This document shows positions 49,833-57,981 of a DNA stretch of 64,000 nucleotides, in pieces. Source of the stretch: Eisenbergiella porci. GTDB taxonomy: Bacteria > Bacillota > Clostridia > Lachnospirales > Lachnospiraceae. The position numbers and the translations under genes are program-made. Under the pieces are notes generated by a model, which had not been told where the DNA came from, did no database searches, and worked only from the letters and a program-made list of their open reading frames with translations. The DNA lies in NCBI RefSeq assembly GCF_009696275.1, contig NZ_VUMI01000023.1, positions 1 through 64,000 on the forward strand, read 5' to 3'. Every line of letters begins with the position of its first letter. Within the stretch, counting starts at the first letter, position 1.

Positions 49833-50282
49833 TTCATTGTATAGCCATTAAATGATACATTACAAAGCACCATTCTTGAAGTGTGGTGGTTCATTAGAAT
49901 GAACCACGCAGATATATCAGAATTTTATTGCAACAAATTTGACTTATAAATACTAACTCATTCCTGCTGTTGTTTGGCGCACCATTTGATCACGGTGGCT
50001 CATCCCTTATGACAGCTAATTGAATATCGAACAGCTTTCCAATGAGCAGGACAGTTGCAATCTGGAATGGAGACCAATTTTCCAGGACTGCGGGGTGGAG
50101 TATACTGCCATTTTTAGCTGTTCTCAGAAAACACCTCCATTCTCCGAAACGAATGGAGGTGTTTTTGTGGGCAAGCACTGCTGGTATTATGCCCGCTTTC
50201 CATAATCTCCAAATCTTGGAAATCAGACAATTTGAAACGGCTATCCGTTCTGAAACTCACAAATGAAATGGAGATTTATGCT
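49833..50282. other. AT-rich non-coding gap with a strong hairpin
   Basis: No convincing gene. Short frames on both strands (60-74 codons at about 49990-50266) lack ribosome sites and family resemblance. A perfect 15-bp inverted repeat, AAAACACCTCCATTC (50128-50142) and GAATGGAGGTGTTTT (50151-50165), loop of 8, ends in T/A runs on both sides and would terminate transcription in either direction. It insulates the cargo from the plus-strand XRE gene. Confidence 0.6.
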
Positions 50283-50567
50283 ATGCATTACAACGCGCTT
50301 AATACCGGGAAAAGGATTCAGAAACTCCGTAAGGATAAAGGACTTACACAGGAACAGTTAGCTGAAAGGCTGAACCTCAGCACAGTCCATATGGCCAAGA
50401 TTGAGACTGGACAGCGCAGTTGCTCTTTGGATGTCCTGACCGAGTTTGCGATGTTTTTTAACGCCAGCTTGGATTATCTGGTACTTGGAAAAATCACGGA
50501 AAAAGAACTGCGGGGAGAGCTTGAAGTTGCTATCCACACTCTGGAGAGCCTACGGGATAGTCTTTAA
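50283..50567 (+). CDS. XRE-family regulator (Cro/CI-type helix-turn-helix)
   Basis: 94 residues from ATG 50283 (TGGAG 6 bases upstream). Helix-turn-helix: IQKLRKDKGLTQEQLAERLN, then LSTVHMAKIETGQRSCSLDV. It has the short C-terminal helix pair usual in small repressors (ASLDYLVLGKITEKELRGEL). It could control the mobile-element genes downstream of the leader at 50568-51063. No operator is clear. Confidence 0.85.
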   Translation: MHYNALNTGKRIQKLRKDKGLTQEQLAERLNLSTVHMAKIETGQRSCSLDVLTEFAMFFNASLDYLVLGKITEKELRGELEVAIHTLESLRDSL

Positions 50568-51030
50568 CTGATACAAAGAGTATCAGCGAGTGGTACTCCT
50601 GCGCCATAAGAATACCGCCCGTTTTCCACTAAACTTAAACCATCAGCCGGGGCGACCCGCTGATGTGGACTTTGAAAACTGAATATGCAGTCATCAGGAA
50701 GTCTTGGAGACAAGACCACGTTACTGTCTGGAATAGCCTGCACAGCGGAGCGCCACGATCCCCGGTTCCGGGAGGAGCGATCCATCCGACTGAAAATGCC
50801 AAGTTGCTCTTGGTTTGGCGATGACAACGGACAGCGATCATGATACTTCCGTAACTCGCGGCCCGGCCACAAAGAAGGCGGGGAGGTTAGACGCCTATGA
50901 GAGCAGCTTCGCAAGCTGACGAGCCTGATGATTCCCGTGATTCCGGGGTGTCGGGGACAAATAGGGATCAAAAACACGCTTTATGAAATTTGAGGGGCGG
51001 TCTGGAGACGGCATTTGCCGCGCTGGGTCG
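50568..51030 (+). ncRNA. Hairpin-rich non-coding leader upstream of the mazF-like unit
   Basis: Some 460 bp without a supported gene. Several short stems: TGATAC/GTATCA (50570-50586), CATCAGC/GCTGATG (50640-50664), GTCTT/AAGAC (50701-50716), CCCGG/CCGGG (50761-50772) and CAGCTT/AAGCTG (50906-50920). The density of paired elements and lack of coding suggest a structured RNA or long 5' leader of the gene at 51064. No known riboswitch consensus is recognised. This is an inference from local complementarity only. Confidence 0.4.
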
Positions 51031-51056
51031 CTCCTTTACATACCAGTAGAAGGAGG
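51031..51056 (+). promoter_or_regulatory. Leader hairpin sequestering the ribosome site (copy 3)
   Basis: CTCCTT (51031-51036), part of CTCCTTTACATACC, pairs with AAGGAG (51050-51055) within the ribosome site of the mazF-like gene. It repeats the string CCTTTACATA found at 21571 and 22204, with the same relation to a ribosome site. Confidence 0.5.
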
Positions 51057-51063
51057 TATCCAT

Positions 51064-51456
51064 ATGGACCGTAATTTTCACGATTTCCACCGCGGCGAGG
51101 TCTACTACGCCGACCTGGACCCAGTAATCGGCCACGAGCAGGGCGGCATCCGCCCAGTGCTGGTCATCCAGAACGACACGGGCAATTACCACTCTCCGAC
51201 CATCATTGTGATCGCCGTGACCAGAAGGACCTTTAAGAAACCCAAGCAGCCGACCCATGTGGTGCTGGATGATGCCCAGGGGCTTGCGCCGTCCCTGTTT
51301 ATGTCGGAGGTCGTCCGCACCATCGACAAGCGGCGGGTGCAGAGTTATGTGGGCAGACTCACCAAAGAGCAGATGAGGCGGGTCAACGCCGCCCTCTTGG
51401 TGAGTGTCGGGCTTGATAAGGACTACGCGCCCATTACGGGAACGGAGGTGTCCTGA
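51064..51456 (+). CDS. mazF: MazF/PemK-type toxin-like endoribonuclease
   Basis: 130 residues. ATG 51064 follows AAGGAGG; earlier in-frame ATGs lie in the leader. The family core is FHRGEVYYADLDPVIGHEQG, then GIRPVLVIQNDTGNYHSPT, IVIAVTRRTFKKPKQPTHV, and a C-terminal RRVQSYVGRLTKEQMRRVNA. MazF enzymes cut mRNA at short motifs. No antitoxin-like gene lies beside it: it overlaps a ParB-like gene (TGATG). It could be a stabilisation toxin whose partner is elsewhere, or a repurposed RNA-binding regulator. Confidence 0.9.
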   Translation: MDRNFHDFHRGEVYYADLDPVIGHEQGGIRPVLVIQNDTGNYHSPTIIVIAVTRRTFKKPKQPTHVVLDDAQGLAPSLFMSEVVRTIDKRRVQSYVGRLTKEQMRRVNAALLVSVGLDKDYAPITGTEVS

Positions 51457-52379
51457 TGGACAGGCTCATCATCGACCCGGAGTTCCGGGACAAGATACCG
51501 CCGCTGACGGAGGACGAGTTCTCCCTTTTGGAGGAGAATATCCTGTCTGACGGGGCGGTCTTTTCACCGCTCATCGTCTGGGACGGCACGATCCTGGACG
51601 GCCACAACCGCTATGAGATCATCCAGAAGCACCCGGAGCTGACCTACGCAGTCCACAGGCTGTCTTTCGCCAACCGCTATGAAGCACTTTCGTGGATATG
51701 CAAGAACCAACTCGGCAGGCGAAACCTGACGCCCCAGCAGAAGAAATACCTGATCGGGCAGAGGTATGAAGCGGAGAAGATGGCGCATGGCGGTGAACGG
51801 GTAGCAACGGTTCAAAATGAACCGTTGCCCTCCTCCCACAAAACCCGCGCTCAGATAGCGAATGATACCAGCACCAGCGAGAGTTATGTCATGCGGGCTG
51901 GCTGGTATGCCCAGGGTGTGGATGCCGCCGAAGAAGCCCTTCCCGGCATCAAACAGGAGATACTCACAGGCGCGATTAAGCCCACAGAGACAGCGGTAGC
52001 CGCTGTTGCCAGGGCTGGTCCGGAGGAGCGCCCCAAACTTGCCGCCGCACTGAAAAAGCCTAGGGAAAGCGGAAAGTCCGCATCCGAGAAGCCCCAGCCC
52101 ATTTATCACAAATCCGCACCGGCAAGCCCCAGGCAATCCACGCTGAAGCAGATACGGGAAATATCGGCAGAAATGGAACACCCCAAGGAGCTGGTCGCAG
52201 AGGATTCCATACTCCGCTCTATCGAAGCGGAGATTGTCTCGTTCACCGAGCTATGTGACCACTTCTTCCAAGAGTACCCAAGGCTCTTATCGGATGGCCG
52301 CTATAAGCAGGAGGTCATCCGTATCATGCAGACAATGAAACAGTATATCTCAAAGATCGAGGGAGGATACACAGAATGA
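51456..52379 (+). CDS. ParB N-terminal-like domain protein
   Basis: 307 residues, coupled to the mazF-like gene by TGATG. The ParB-like nuclease fold is at about 15-110 (PLIVWDGTILDGHNRYEIIQ; RLSFANRYEALSWICKNQLG, RRNLTPQQKKYLIGQRYEAE). A helix-turn-helix-like region follows (KTRAQIANDTSTSESYVMRA), as in ParB/Noc or KorB. The C-terminal part is helical. It probably binds DNA and acts in element maintenance or regulation. No ParA is in the window. The gene contains a perfect 10-bp palindrome at 51804-51828. Confidence 0.85.
   Translation: MDRLIIDPEFRDKIPPLTEDEFSLLEENILSDGAVFSPLIVWDGTILDGHNRYEIIQKHPELTYAVHRLSFANRYEALSWICKNQLGRRNLTPQQKKYLIGQRYEAEKMAHGGERVATVQNEPLPSSHKTRAQIANDTSTSESYVMRAGWYAQGVDAAEEALPGIKQEILTGAIKPTETAVAAVARAGPEERPKLAAALKKPRESGKSASEKPQPIYHKSAPASPRQSTLKQIREISAEMEHPKELVAEDSILRSIEAEIVSFTELCDHFFQEYPRLLSDGRYKQEVIRIMQTMKQYISKIEGGYTE
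51804..51828. repeat. Perfect inverted repeat inside the ParB-like gene
   Basis: GCAACGGTTC (51804-51813) and GAACCGTTGC (51819-51828) around AAAAT. It encodes a variable-looking stretch (VATVQNEPLPSS) between two conserved parts. It could be a binding site of the ParB-like protein itself or an RNA hairpin; both are guesses. Confidence 0.75.
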
Positions 52380-53155
52380 ACACGAAAAATCTCTTTTGCC
52401 GGGAAATCGTGCTGGACAGCCGGGAGCTGGTGATCCCCCGCACTACTTACCAGCGCACCTTGAACGAGGACCGGGTCCGCAGGATCGCCGCCGAGTTCGA
52501 TGAGCGCATCGCCAACGAGCCGAAGGTCAGCAGCCGGGGCGGGCGCTACTATGTCTTTGACGGCCAGCATACCATCGCCGCCCGGAAGTTCCTGAACGGC
52601 GGGAAGGACCTGCCCATCCGCTGCAAGGTGTTCTACGGCCTGACCGAGAGCGATGAGGCGCTGCTGTTCGCCCAGCAGACGGGAGCCTCCGCCAGCCTGA
52701 CCGCCGGGGCGAGGTTCCGGGCGCTCATTTTCGGCGGGGATGAGGACGCTATGGCGTTCCTGAAAGCAACGGAGGCCGTGGGCCTCTGCGTGGACTATAA
52801 ACAGACCAGGGGCGCGAAGCGGCTGGCCTGCATCAGTACCGCTTTCGGCCTGTTCCAGAAGGTCGGGGATGGGGTGTACCGGGAGGCGATGCAGGCCATC
52901 GTGGACGCCTGGAAGGGCGACCCGGACTCTCTCCGGGCGGAGACGGTGCAGGGCGTGGTGGAGTTCGTGGACCTCTACCGTGGGGAGTACAGCCGCAAAC
53001 GGCTGGTGACGCGACTGCGCCAGATGGACCCGGTGGTGATCTTCCGGGAGGGCCGGGCCATGACGAGCCTGCCGGGGTACAAGCGGTATCTCTACCAGGT
53101 GTACCGCATCTACAACGGCTCCAGCGCAAAGACCGCCCTGCCCATGAAGTTCTGA
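52376..53155 (+). CDS. DUF6551-like protein (ParB/sulfiredoxin-type fold)
   Basis: 259 residues, ATGA overlap with the ParB-like gene. It contains VIPRTTYQRTLNEDRVRRIA, then YYVFDGQHTIAARKFLNGG, which is the ParB/sulfiredoxin-type GQHR-like motif, and SDEALLFAQQTGASASLTAG. This fits DUF6551 proteins of ICEs (name from memory). It is likely a nucleotide- or DNA-binding partner of the ParB-like protein. No membrane segment. A G.U-containing hairpin follows its end. Confidence 0.75.
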   Translation: MNTKNLFCREIVLDSRELVIPRTTYQRTLNEDRVRRIAAEFDERIANEPKVSSRGGRYYVFDGQHTIAARKFLNGGKDLPIRCKVFYGLTESDEALLFAQQTGASASLTAGARFRALIFGGDEDAMAFLKATEAVGLCVDYKQTRGAKRLACISTAFGLFQKVGDGVYREAMQAIVDAWKGDPDSLRAETVQGVVEFVDLYRGEYSRKRLVTRLRQMDPVVIFREGRAMTSLPGYKRYLYQVYRIYNGSSAKTALPMKF

Positions 53156-53167
53156 GACAGTTGACGG

Positions 53168-53195
53168 GAGCGTCTGCCCTCCGGGGCGGGCGCTC
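53168..53195 (+). terminator. GC-rich hairpin between DUF6551-like and radical SAM genes
   Basis: GAGCGTCTGCCC (53168-53179) pairs with GGGCGGGCGCTC (53184-53195), two G.U, loop TCCG. There is no T run, so it is at most a weak terminator; it may instead protect the mRNA end. Confidence 0.5.
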
Positions 53196-53222
53196 TCTGC
53201 TATTCCACAAGGAGGTGGACTT

Positions 53223-54128
53223 TTGAAGATCGGGCTTATTGATGTGGACAGCCATCGGTGGCCGAACCTGTGCCTGATGAAGCTGTCCGCCTGCCACAAG
53301 GCCCAGGGGGACGATGTGGAGTGGTGGATGCCGGAGGGACGGTACGACCTCGTTTACAAGAGCCGGGTGTTCACGGACACCTACTCCAAGGACAGGATCA
53401 CCGTCACCAACGCCGACAAGCTGGTCTGCGGTGGCACCGGCTACGGTCCGGGGCCGAACCTGCCGGACGCCGTGGAGCATACCCGCCCTGACTACGGCCT
53501 CTATCCGCAGTTCCCGGATACGGCCTACGGTTTTTTGACAAGGGGCTGCCCGAACCGCTGCGGCTTCTGCGTGGTGTCCGGGAAGGAGGGCGCAGAGAGC
53601 GTCCATGTGGCCGACCTCTCCGAGTTCTGGGACGGGCAGAAGGAGATCAAACTGATGGACGCCAACCTGCTGGCCTGCCCCGACCATGAGCGGCTGATCG
53701 GGCAGCTTGCCGAAAGCCGCGCCCTGGTGGACTTCTCCCAGGGGCTGGACATCCGCCTCATCACGCCGGACAACGCGGCGCTCCTGAACAGGGTCCGCAC
53801 GAAAACCATCCATTTCGCATGGGATAACCCCAATGTTGACCTGACCGGCTGTTTCCAGCGGTTCTCCGAATTGTCCAAGATCAGGGACTTCCGCCGCAAG
53901 CGGGTCTATGTGCTGACGAACTACAACAGCACCCACGAGCAGGACCTTTACCGGGTGGACACCCTGCGCCGCATGGGGTACGACCCCTATGTGATGGTCT
54001 ATGAGCGGCCAACGGCGCCGCCCGTCACAAGGCATCTCCAGCGGTGGGTGAACAACAAGCGGATATTCCGCACCGTGGAGCGTTTCGCGGACTATGAGCC
54101 GGTGAAGAAGCTGGGTGGTGACAGATAG
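53223..54128 (+). CDS. Radical SAM protein of unknown substrate
   Basis: 301 residues from TTG 53223, set by AAGGAGGTG 7 bases upstream. The radical SAM cluster motif is GCPNRCGFC (Cys-x3-Cys-x2-Cys, about residues 109-116). The N-terminal part (MKIGLIDVDSHRWPNLCLMK) has the look of the B12-binding-like region of this enzyme group. Later motifs are DANLLACPDHERLI and VDFSQGLDIRLITPDNAALL. Such enzymes make 5'-deoxyadenosyl radicals. Homologues are known from ICEs and phages, next to ParB-like genes, but I know no proven substrate. Nucleic-acid or protein modification in element defence is possible. Confidence 0.85.
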   Translation: MKIGLIDVDSHRWPNLCLMKLSACHKAQGDDVEWWMPEGRYDLVYKSRVFTDTYSKDRITVTNADKLVCGGTGYGPGPNLPDAVEHTRPDYGLYPQFPDTAYGFLTRGCPNRCGFCVVSGKEGAESVHVADLSEFWDGQKEIKLMDANLLACPDHERLIGQLAESRALVDFSQGLDIRLITPDNAALLNRVRTKTIHFAWDNPNVDLTGCFQRFSELSKIRDFRRKRVYVLTNYNSTHEQDLYRVDTLRRMGYDPYVMVYERPTAPPVTRHLQRWVNNKRIFRTVERFADYEPVKKLGGDR

Positions 54129-54234
54129 GGCGGCCTGCTCCATATCGGGGCAGATCGTTGTCATTTTCGGGCCTGTCCCTCCCATAAGATGTTGAAAGGC
54201 TGAAAAGTTCTTTCAGGGAACTGGAGGTGTTGCC

Positions 54235-54474
54235 ATGACAGAGGCGATGAAGAATATCGACCTCCGCAAGGTGGATAAGGCGGCGCTCCGCGACCGCAGT
54301 ACGGTCCATATCGACCCGGAGGCTCCCACCGAGGAGCGCATCCGGGCGTGGATCGAGCAGCTCGGCAATCCCTATGTCTATCTGGACGGCGGGGTGGTGG
54401 TGAAGCTGAGCTTCGCGGACAGGGGCGAGACCATTGAGGAGCGTATCAACTCCCTCTACCTTGCCGGGGCCTGA
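54235..54474 (+). CDS. DUF6870-like small protein
   Basis: 79 residues, TGGAGGTG before ATG 54235. NIDLRKVDKAALRDRSTVHI and NPYVYLDGGVVVKLSFADRG fit a small ICE family that I recall as DUF6870. It is soluble, has no catalytic motif, and ends 146 bp before the first recombinase gene. The function is unknown. Confidence 0.65.
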   Translation: MTEAMKNIDLRKVDKAALRDRSTVHIDPEAPTEERIRAWIEQLGNPYVYLDGGVVVKLSFADRGETIEERINSLYLAGA

Positions 54475-54619
54475 CATCCTTAACAAACAGGCGGCCCGGC
54501 GCTACAATATGCCTGGGTCAAAAAAGGGACAGCATCACAAGGCCAGCGGCTTTGTATTCCGTTCCCATACGGGACAGGGCCTTCGGTTTTCTGAAACACA
54601 GACGACAAGGAGGTTCAAA

Positions 54620-56254
54620 ATGTCCAACAAAATCTATAAGACCGGCATCTATGCCCGGTTATCCAGAGAGGATGCTGACCGGCTGGAGTCCAACAGCATC
54701 CAAAGCCAGCGGGCCATCTGTCTGGCTTACATAGAGGGCCACGACGACCTTGAGCTGGTGGACACCTACATCGACGATGGTGAGACCGGCAGCAACACGG
54801 ACCGTCCCGGCTTTCAGAGGATGATCCAGGATATGCGTTCCGGGCGCATCGACTGCGCCGTCAGCAAGGACCTGAGCAGGTTCTCACGGAACTATATCGA
54901 TGCCGGGAACTACCTGGAGAAGATATTCCCGGCGATGGGCATCCGCTATATCGCCATCAACGACAACTACGACAGCATGGCGCCCGGGAGCAGCACCGAT
55001 GTCATCACCCTTCCTTTCAAGAACCTGGCAAATGACATCTACTGCCGGGACATATCCATCAAGATACGCACCAGCCTGGAGGTCAAGCGCAAGAAGGGCG
55101 AGTATGTGGGCAGCTTCGTCCCCTTCGGGTATCGGAAAGCCCCGCAGGACAAGAACCGCCTGCTGGTGGACGATGACGCCGCAGAGGTCGTGTCCATGAT
55201 CTTCGGGATGTATAAGGACGGTTTCCCCATCCTGAAAATTGCCCGGAGGCTCAACACCAGCGGCATCCCCACGCCGATGGAGTACAAACGGATGCAGGGC
55301 GTCCGCTTTGAGACAGCTTTCCGCACAAAGGAACGGCCGGAGTGGGAGTATGTGACCGTGAAGCGGATACTCTCCAACATCGTCTACACCGGGGTACTCA
55401 TCCAGGGGCGGCGGGGGACGCCGAACCACAAGGTACGGGTGACGCGCCCCAAGGATGAGGCGGACTGGGTGCGGATAGAGAACGCCCATGAGCCGATCAT
55501 CTCCTGCACCGACTTCGAGGCGGTGGCGGAGCTGATGCGCCGGGATATGCGCTGTGCCGGGGACAGCGACAAGCACGACCTGTTCTCCGGCTACCTGTTC
55601 TGCGGGGACTGCGAGGGGGCCATGATCCGCAAGACCCATAAGGCAAAGGGCAAGGCGTATGTCTACTACAACTGCGGCAACAACAAGCGCACCCACCAGT
55701 GCAGCCCCCACTCCTTCAGCGAGGCGAAGCTGGCGGACATCGTGTTCCACGCCATCCACGACCAGATTGAGGTAGTGCTTCACCTGGATAAGGTGCTGTG
55801 CTTCATCGACAGCCTCCCCCAGCGGGACCGCAGGGTGTTCAGCTATGAGGCGCAGATGACCCGTCTGGAGGAGGAGATACAGCGGTACAAAAAGCTGGAG
55901 CTGGGCCTCTATGAGAACTTCGTGGAGGGCATCATCAACAAGGCGGAGTACACCGACTTCCGGGAGAACTACCGGGGGCTGATCGAGGAGAAGCAGGAGG
56001 CTTTGAAGCGGCTGAAACGGGAACAGGAGGACGCCGCCGCGATGGGCAGCCAGAACCGGGCATGGGTACAGGTCTTTGCACAGTATGAGAACGTGCAGGA
56101 GCTTGACCGCCGCCTCCTGCTGGCTCTGGTGGACAGGATACTCATCTATGAGGACAAAAAGGTGGAGATTGTCTTTCGGTATCGGGATGAGTTCGCCAGG
56201 GCGATGGAGGCAGCGAAAAACTACAAGGACTGTCCGCTTCCGGCAGTGGGCTGA
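54620..56254 (+). CDS. Large serine recombinase 1
   Basis: 544 residues from ATG 54620 (AAGGAGG upstream; the frame is open further up without a ribosome site). The catalytic Ser is S15 in GIYARLSRED; the resolvase core includes DRPGFQRMIQDM and AVSKDLSRFSRNYIDAG. A recombinase domain follows (FGYRKAPQDKNRLLVDDDAA), then a zinc ribbon (FCGDCEGAMIRKTHKAKGKA...NC) and a coiled coil near the C terminus. It cuts all four strands at att sites to integrate or excise. It is the first of three tandem large recombinase genes. Confidence 0.93.
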   Translation: MSNKIYKTGIYARLSREDADRLESNSIQSQRAICLAYIEGHDDLELVDTYIDDGETGSNTDRPGFQRMIQDMRSGRIDCAVSKDLSRFSRNYIDAGNYLEKIFPAMGIRYIAINDNYDSMAPGSSTDVITLPFKNLANDIYCRDISIKIRTSLEVKRKKGEYVGSFVPFGYRKAPQDKNRLLVDDDAAEVVSMIFGMYKDGFPILKIARRLNTSGIPTPMEYKRMQGVRFETAFRTKERPEWEYVTVKRILSNIVYTGVLIQGRRGTPNHKVRVTRPKDEADWVRIENAHEPIISCTDFEAVAELMRRDMRCAGDSDKHDLFSGYLFCGDCEGAMIRKTHKAKGKAYVYYNCGNNKRTHQCSPHSFSEAKLADIVFHAIHDQIEVVLHLDKVLCFIDSLPQRDRRVFSYEAQMTRLEEEIQRYKKLELGLYENFVEGIINKAEYTDFRENYRGLIEEKQEALKRLKREQEDAAAMGSQNRAWVQVFAQYENVQELDRRLLLALVDRILIYEDKKVEIVFRYRDEFARAMEAAKNYKDCPLPAVG

Positions 56255-56268
56255 GAGGGAGAGAGAAA

Positions 56269-57981
56269 ATGGCACGAAAGAGCAGAAAAGCACAGGCCCA
56301 GCCTGTGGCAGAAGTCAAAAAGGAGGCAGCGGCGCTCCCCACCGCCATCTATGCCCGCCTGTCGGTGGAGAACAGCGGCAAGGACGATGACGGGAACTCC
56401 CTGCAAAACCAGATCGCCGTCTGCGAGGACTATCTGGACGGATGCCCCCACCTCCGGCTCACGGAGGTCTACTCGGACAACGGCAGGACGGGGACCGTGT
56501 TCGACCGTCCGGCGTGGAACCGCCTGATGGACGATGTGCGGACGGGGAAGATACAGTGCATCGTGGTCCGCGATCTCAGCAGGTTCGGGCGCGACTATGT
56601 GGAGACCGGCAGTTATCTGGAGAAGATTTTCCCGGCGCTGGGGACACGGTTCATCTCCGTGAAGGAGAACTTCGACAACTTCACCTGCGGCAACGCGATG
56701 GAGTCCCTGTCGGTGAGCCTGCAAAACCTGGTGAACGCCATGTACTCGCGGGACATCTCCAAGAAGGTCTCCACGGCGCTCCGGGCGCAGATGGAGACGG
56801 GGAGGTTCCGCAACCGCAACCTCCCCTACGGCTACCTCTGGAACGGGGATAAGACCGCCTATGTGGTGGATGAAGAAGCCGCCGCTGTTGTCCGGCAGAT
56901 ATTTGAGTGGAAACGGCAGGAGGTATCGGTCTACACCATCGTTGAGCGGTTGAAAGCCGGGGACATCGAAAGCCCGGAGCGCCACAAGCGCAGGGCCGGC
57001 ACCCGGAACGGCGACAACATCCAGGGTGAAGGCTGGTGTCCCTCCACCATCCGGGGCATCCTGCAAAACCGGGCGTATATCGGAGAGATGATCTGCGGGA
57101 AGTCCGAGACGGCGCTCTACAAGGGGCTGAAAAAGCACGTCACCGAAACGGACAAGTGGATCGTAGTCCCTGACGCACACCCGCCCATCGTATCTATTTC
57201 GGACTTTGAGGCGGTGGAGCGGCAGATGCGGGAGGACAGCGCCCACCGGGAGACCGCTATGGAGTGGTCGGCGGACATCCGGGCGGGCATGATCGACCTC
57301 TTTGCCGGGAAGATATTCTGCGCCGACTGCGGAAAGCGGATGTACTACAAGCGGCAGCGTATCCAGTGCAAGGGCGTTGTGTTCCGTGGGGTCTACGATT
57401 GCAGCACCCACTTGAGGCGGGGGCATGGGACCTGCTTCAAACACGCCATGCGGCAGGACGCACTCAATGAAAAGGTGTTCAACGCCATCCGGGACCAGCT
57501 TCAGGTGGCGCTGGACTATGAGAAGCTCCTGCTTGCCATGCGGGGCGGCTCCGGCGAGGCCAGCGTCCGGGAGAAGCACAAGGCGGCGGTGGCGAGCGTA
57601 AAGCTCCGGCTGAACGCCCTGAAAAAGAAACGGGCGGGGCTGTATGAGAGCTATGTCGAGGGCATCCTGAACGAGGAGGAATACGCCTTTGCCAAACAGA
57701 CCTATGAGGAGCAGTACGAAGCCCTGAACCGGCTTTTGGACGAGGCCGTGGAGCGCCGGGAGCGGTTCCTGGCGTCCATCTCCCCAGACAACAAATGGCT
57801 CACCATGATGCGGGGCGCTGCCGGGATGACAGGATTGACGCAGGAGCTTGTGGACGCGATAATCGAGAAGGTGCTTGTCTACGGCGGGGGCCGTATCGAG
57901 GTCGTGTTCAACTACAACGATGTATTTTACGCCATGCTGGAGTGCGTGGAGCAGATAAAGGAGGCGGGCGGCGATGACTGA
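56269..57981 (+). CDS. Large serine recombinase 2
   Basis: 570 residues, GAGAGAGAG before ATG 56269. A Lys/Ala-rich N-terminal extension of about 24 residues precedes AIYARLSVENS, with catalytic S32. Core: RPAWNRLMDDVRTGKIQCIV, VRDLSRFGRDYVETGSYLE. Zinc ribbon: FCADCGKRMYYKRQRIQCKG...CSTHLRRGHGTC. It ends in a helical region. The N-terminal extension is unusual for the family and is probably real because no later start has a better ribosome site. It overlaps the next gene by 8 bp. Confidence 0.92.
   Translation: MARKSRKAQAQPVAEVKKEAAALPTAIYARLSVENSGKDDDGNSLQNQIAVCEDYLDGCPHLRLTEVYSDNGRTGTVFDRPAWNRLMDDVRTGKIQCIVVRDLSRFGRDYVETGSYLEKIFPALGTRFISVKENFDNFTCGNAMESLSVSLQNLVNAMYSRDISKKVSTALRAQMETGRFRNRNLPYGYLWNGDKTAYVVDEEAAAVVRQIFEWKRQEVSVYTIVERLKAGDIESPERHKRRAGTRNGDNIQGEGWCPSTIRGILQNRAYIGEMICGKSETALYKGLKKHVTETDKWIVVPDAHPPIVSISDFEAVERQMREDSAHRETAMEWSADIRAGMIDLFAGKIFCADCGKRMYYKRQRIQCKGVVFRGVYDCSTHLRRGHGTCFKHAMRQDALNEKVFNAIRDQLQVALDYEKLLLAMRGGSGEASVREKHKAAVASVKLRLNALKKKRAGLYESYVEGILNEEEYAFAKQTYEEQYEALNRLLDEAVERRERFLASISPDNKWLTMMRGAAGMTGLTQELVDAIIEKVLVYGGGRIEVVFNYNDVFYAMLECVEQIKEAGGDD

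Noticed and set aside
49990-50266. Short open frames on both strands between the XRE genes
   Set aside because: No ribosome site, no motif, and they cross a terminator-like perfect inverted repeat.
49425-50567. XRE genes as antitoxins for the MazF-like protein
   Set aside because: They are separated from it by about 500 bp of non-coding DNA, are divergent to each other, and MazF antitoxins are usually short AbrB- or RHH-type proteins directly upstream.
51064-52379. A ParA/ParB plasmid partition locus
   Set aside because: Only a ParB-like domain protein is present; no ParA ATPase and no cluster of centromere-like repeats was seen.
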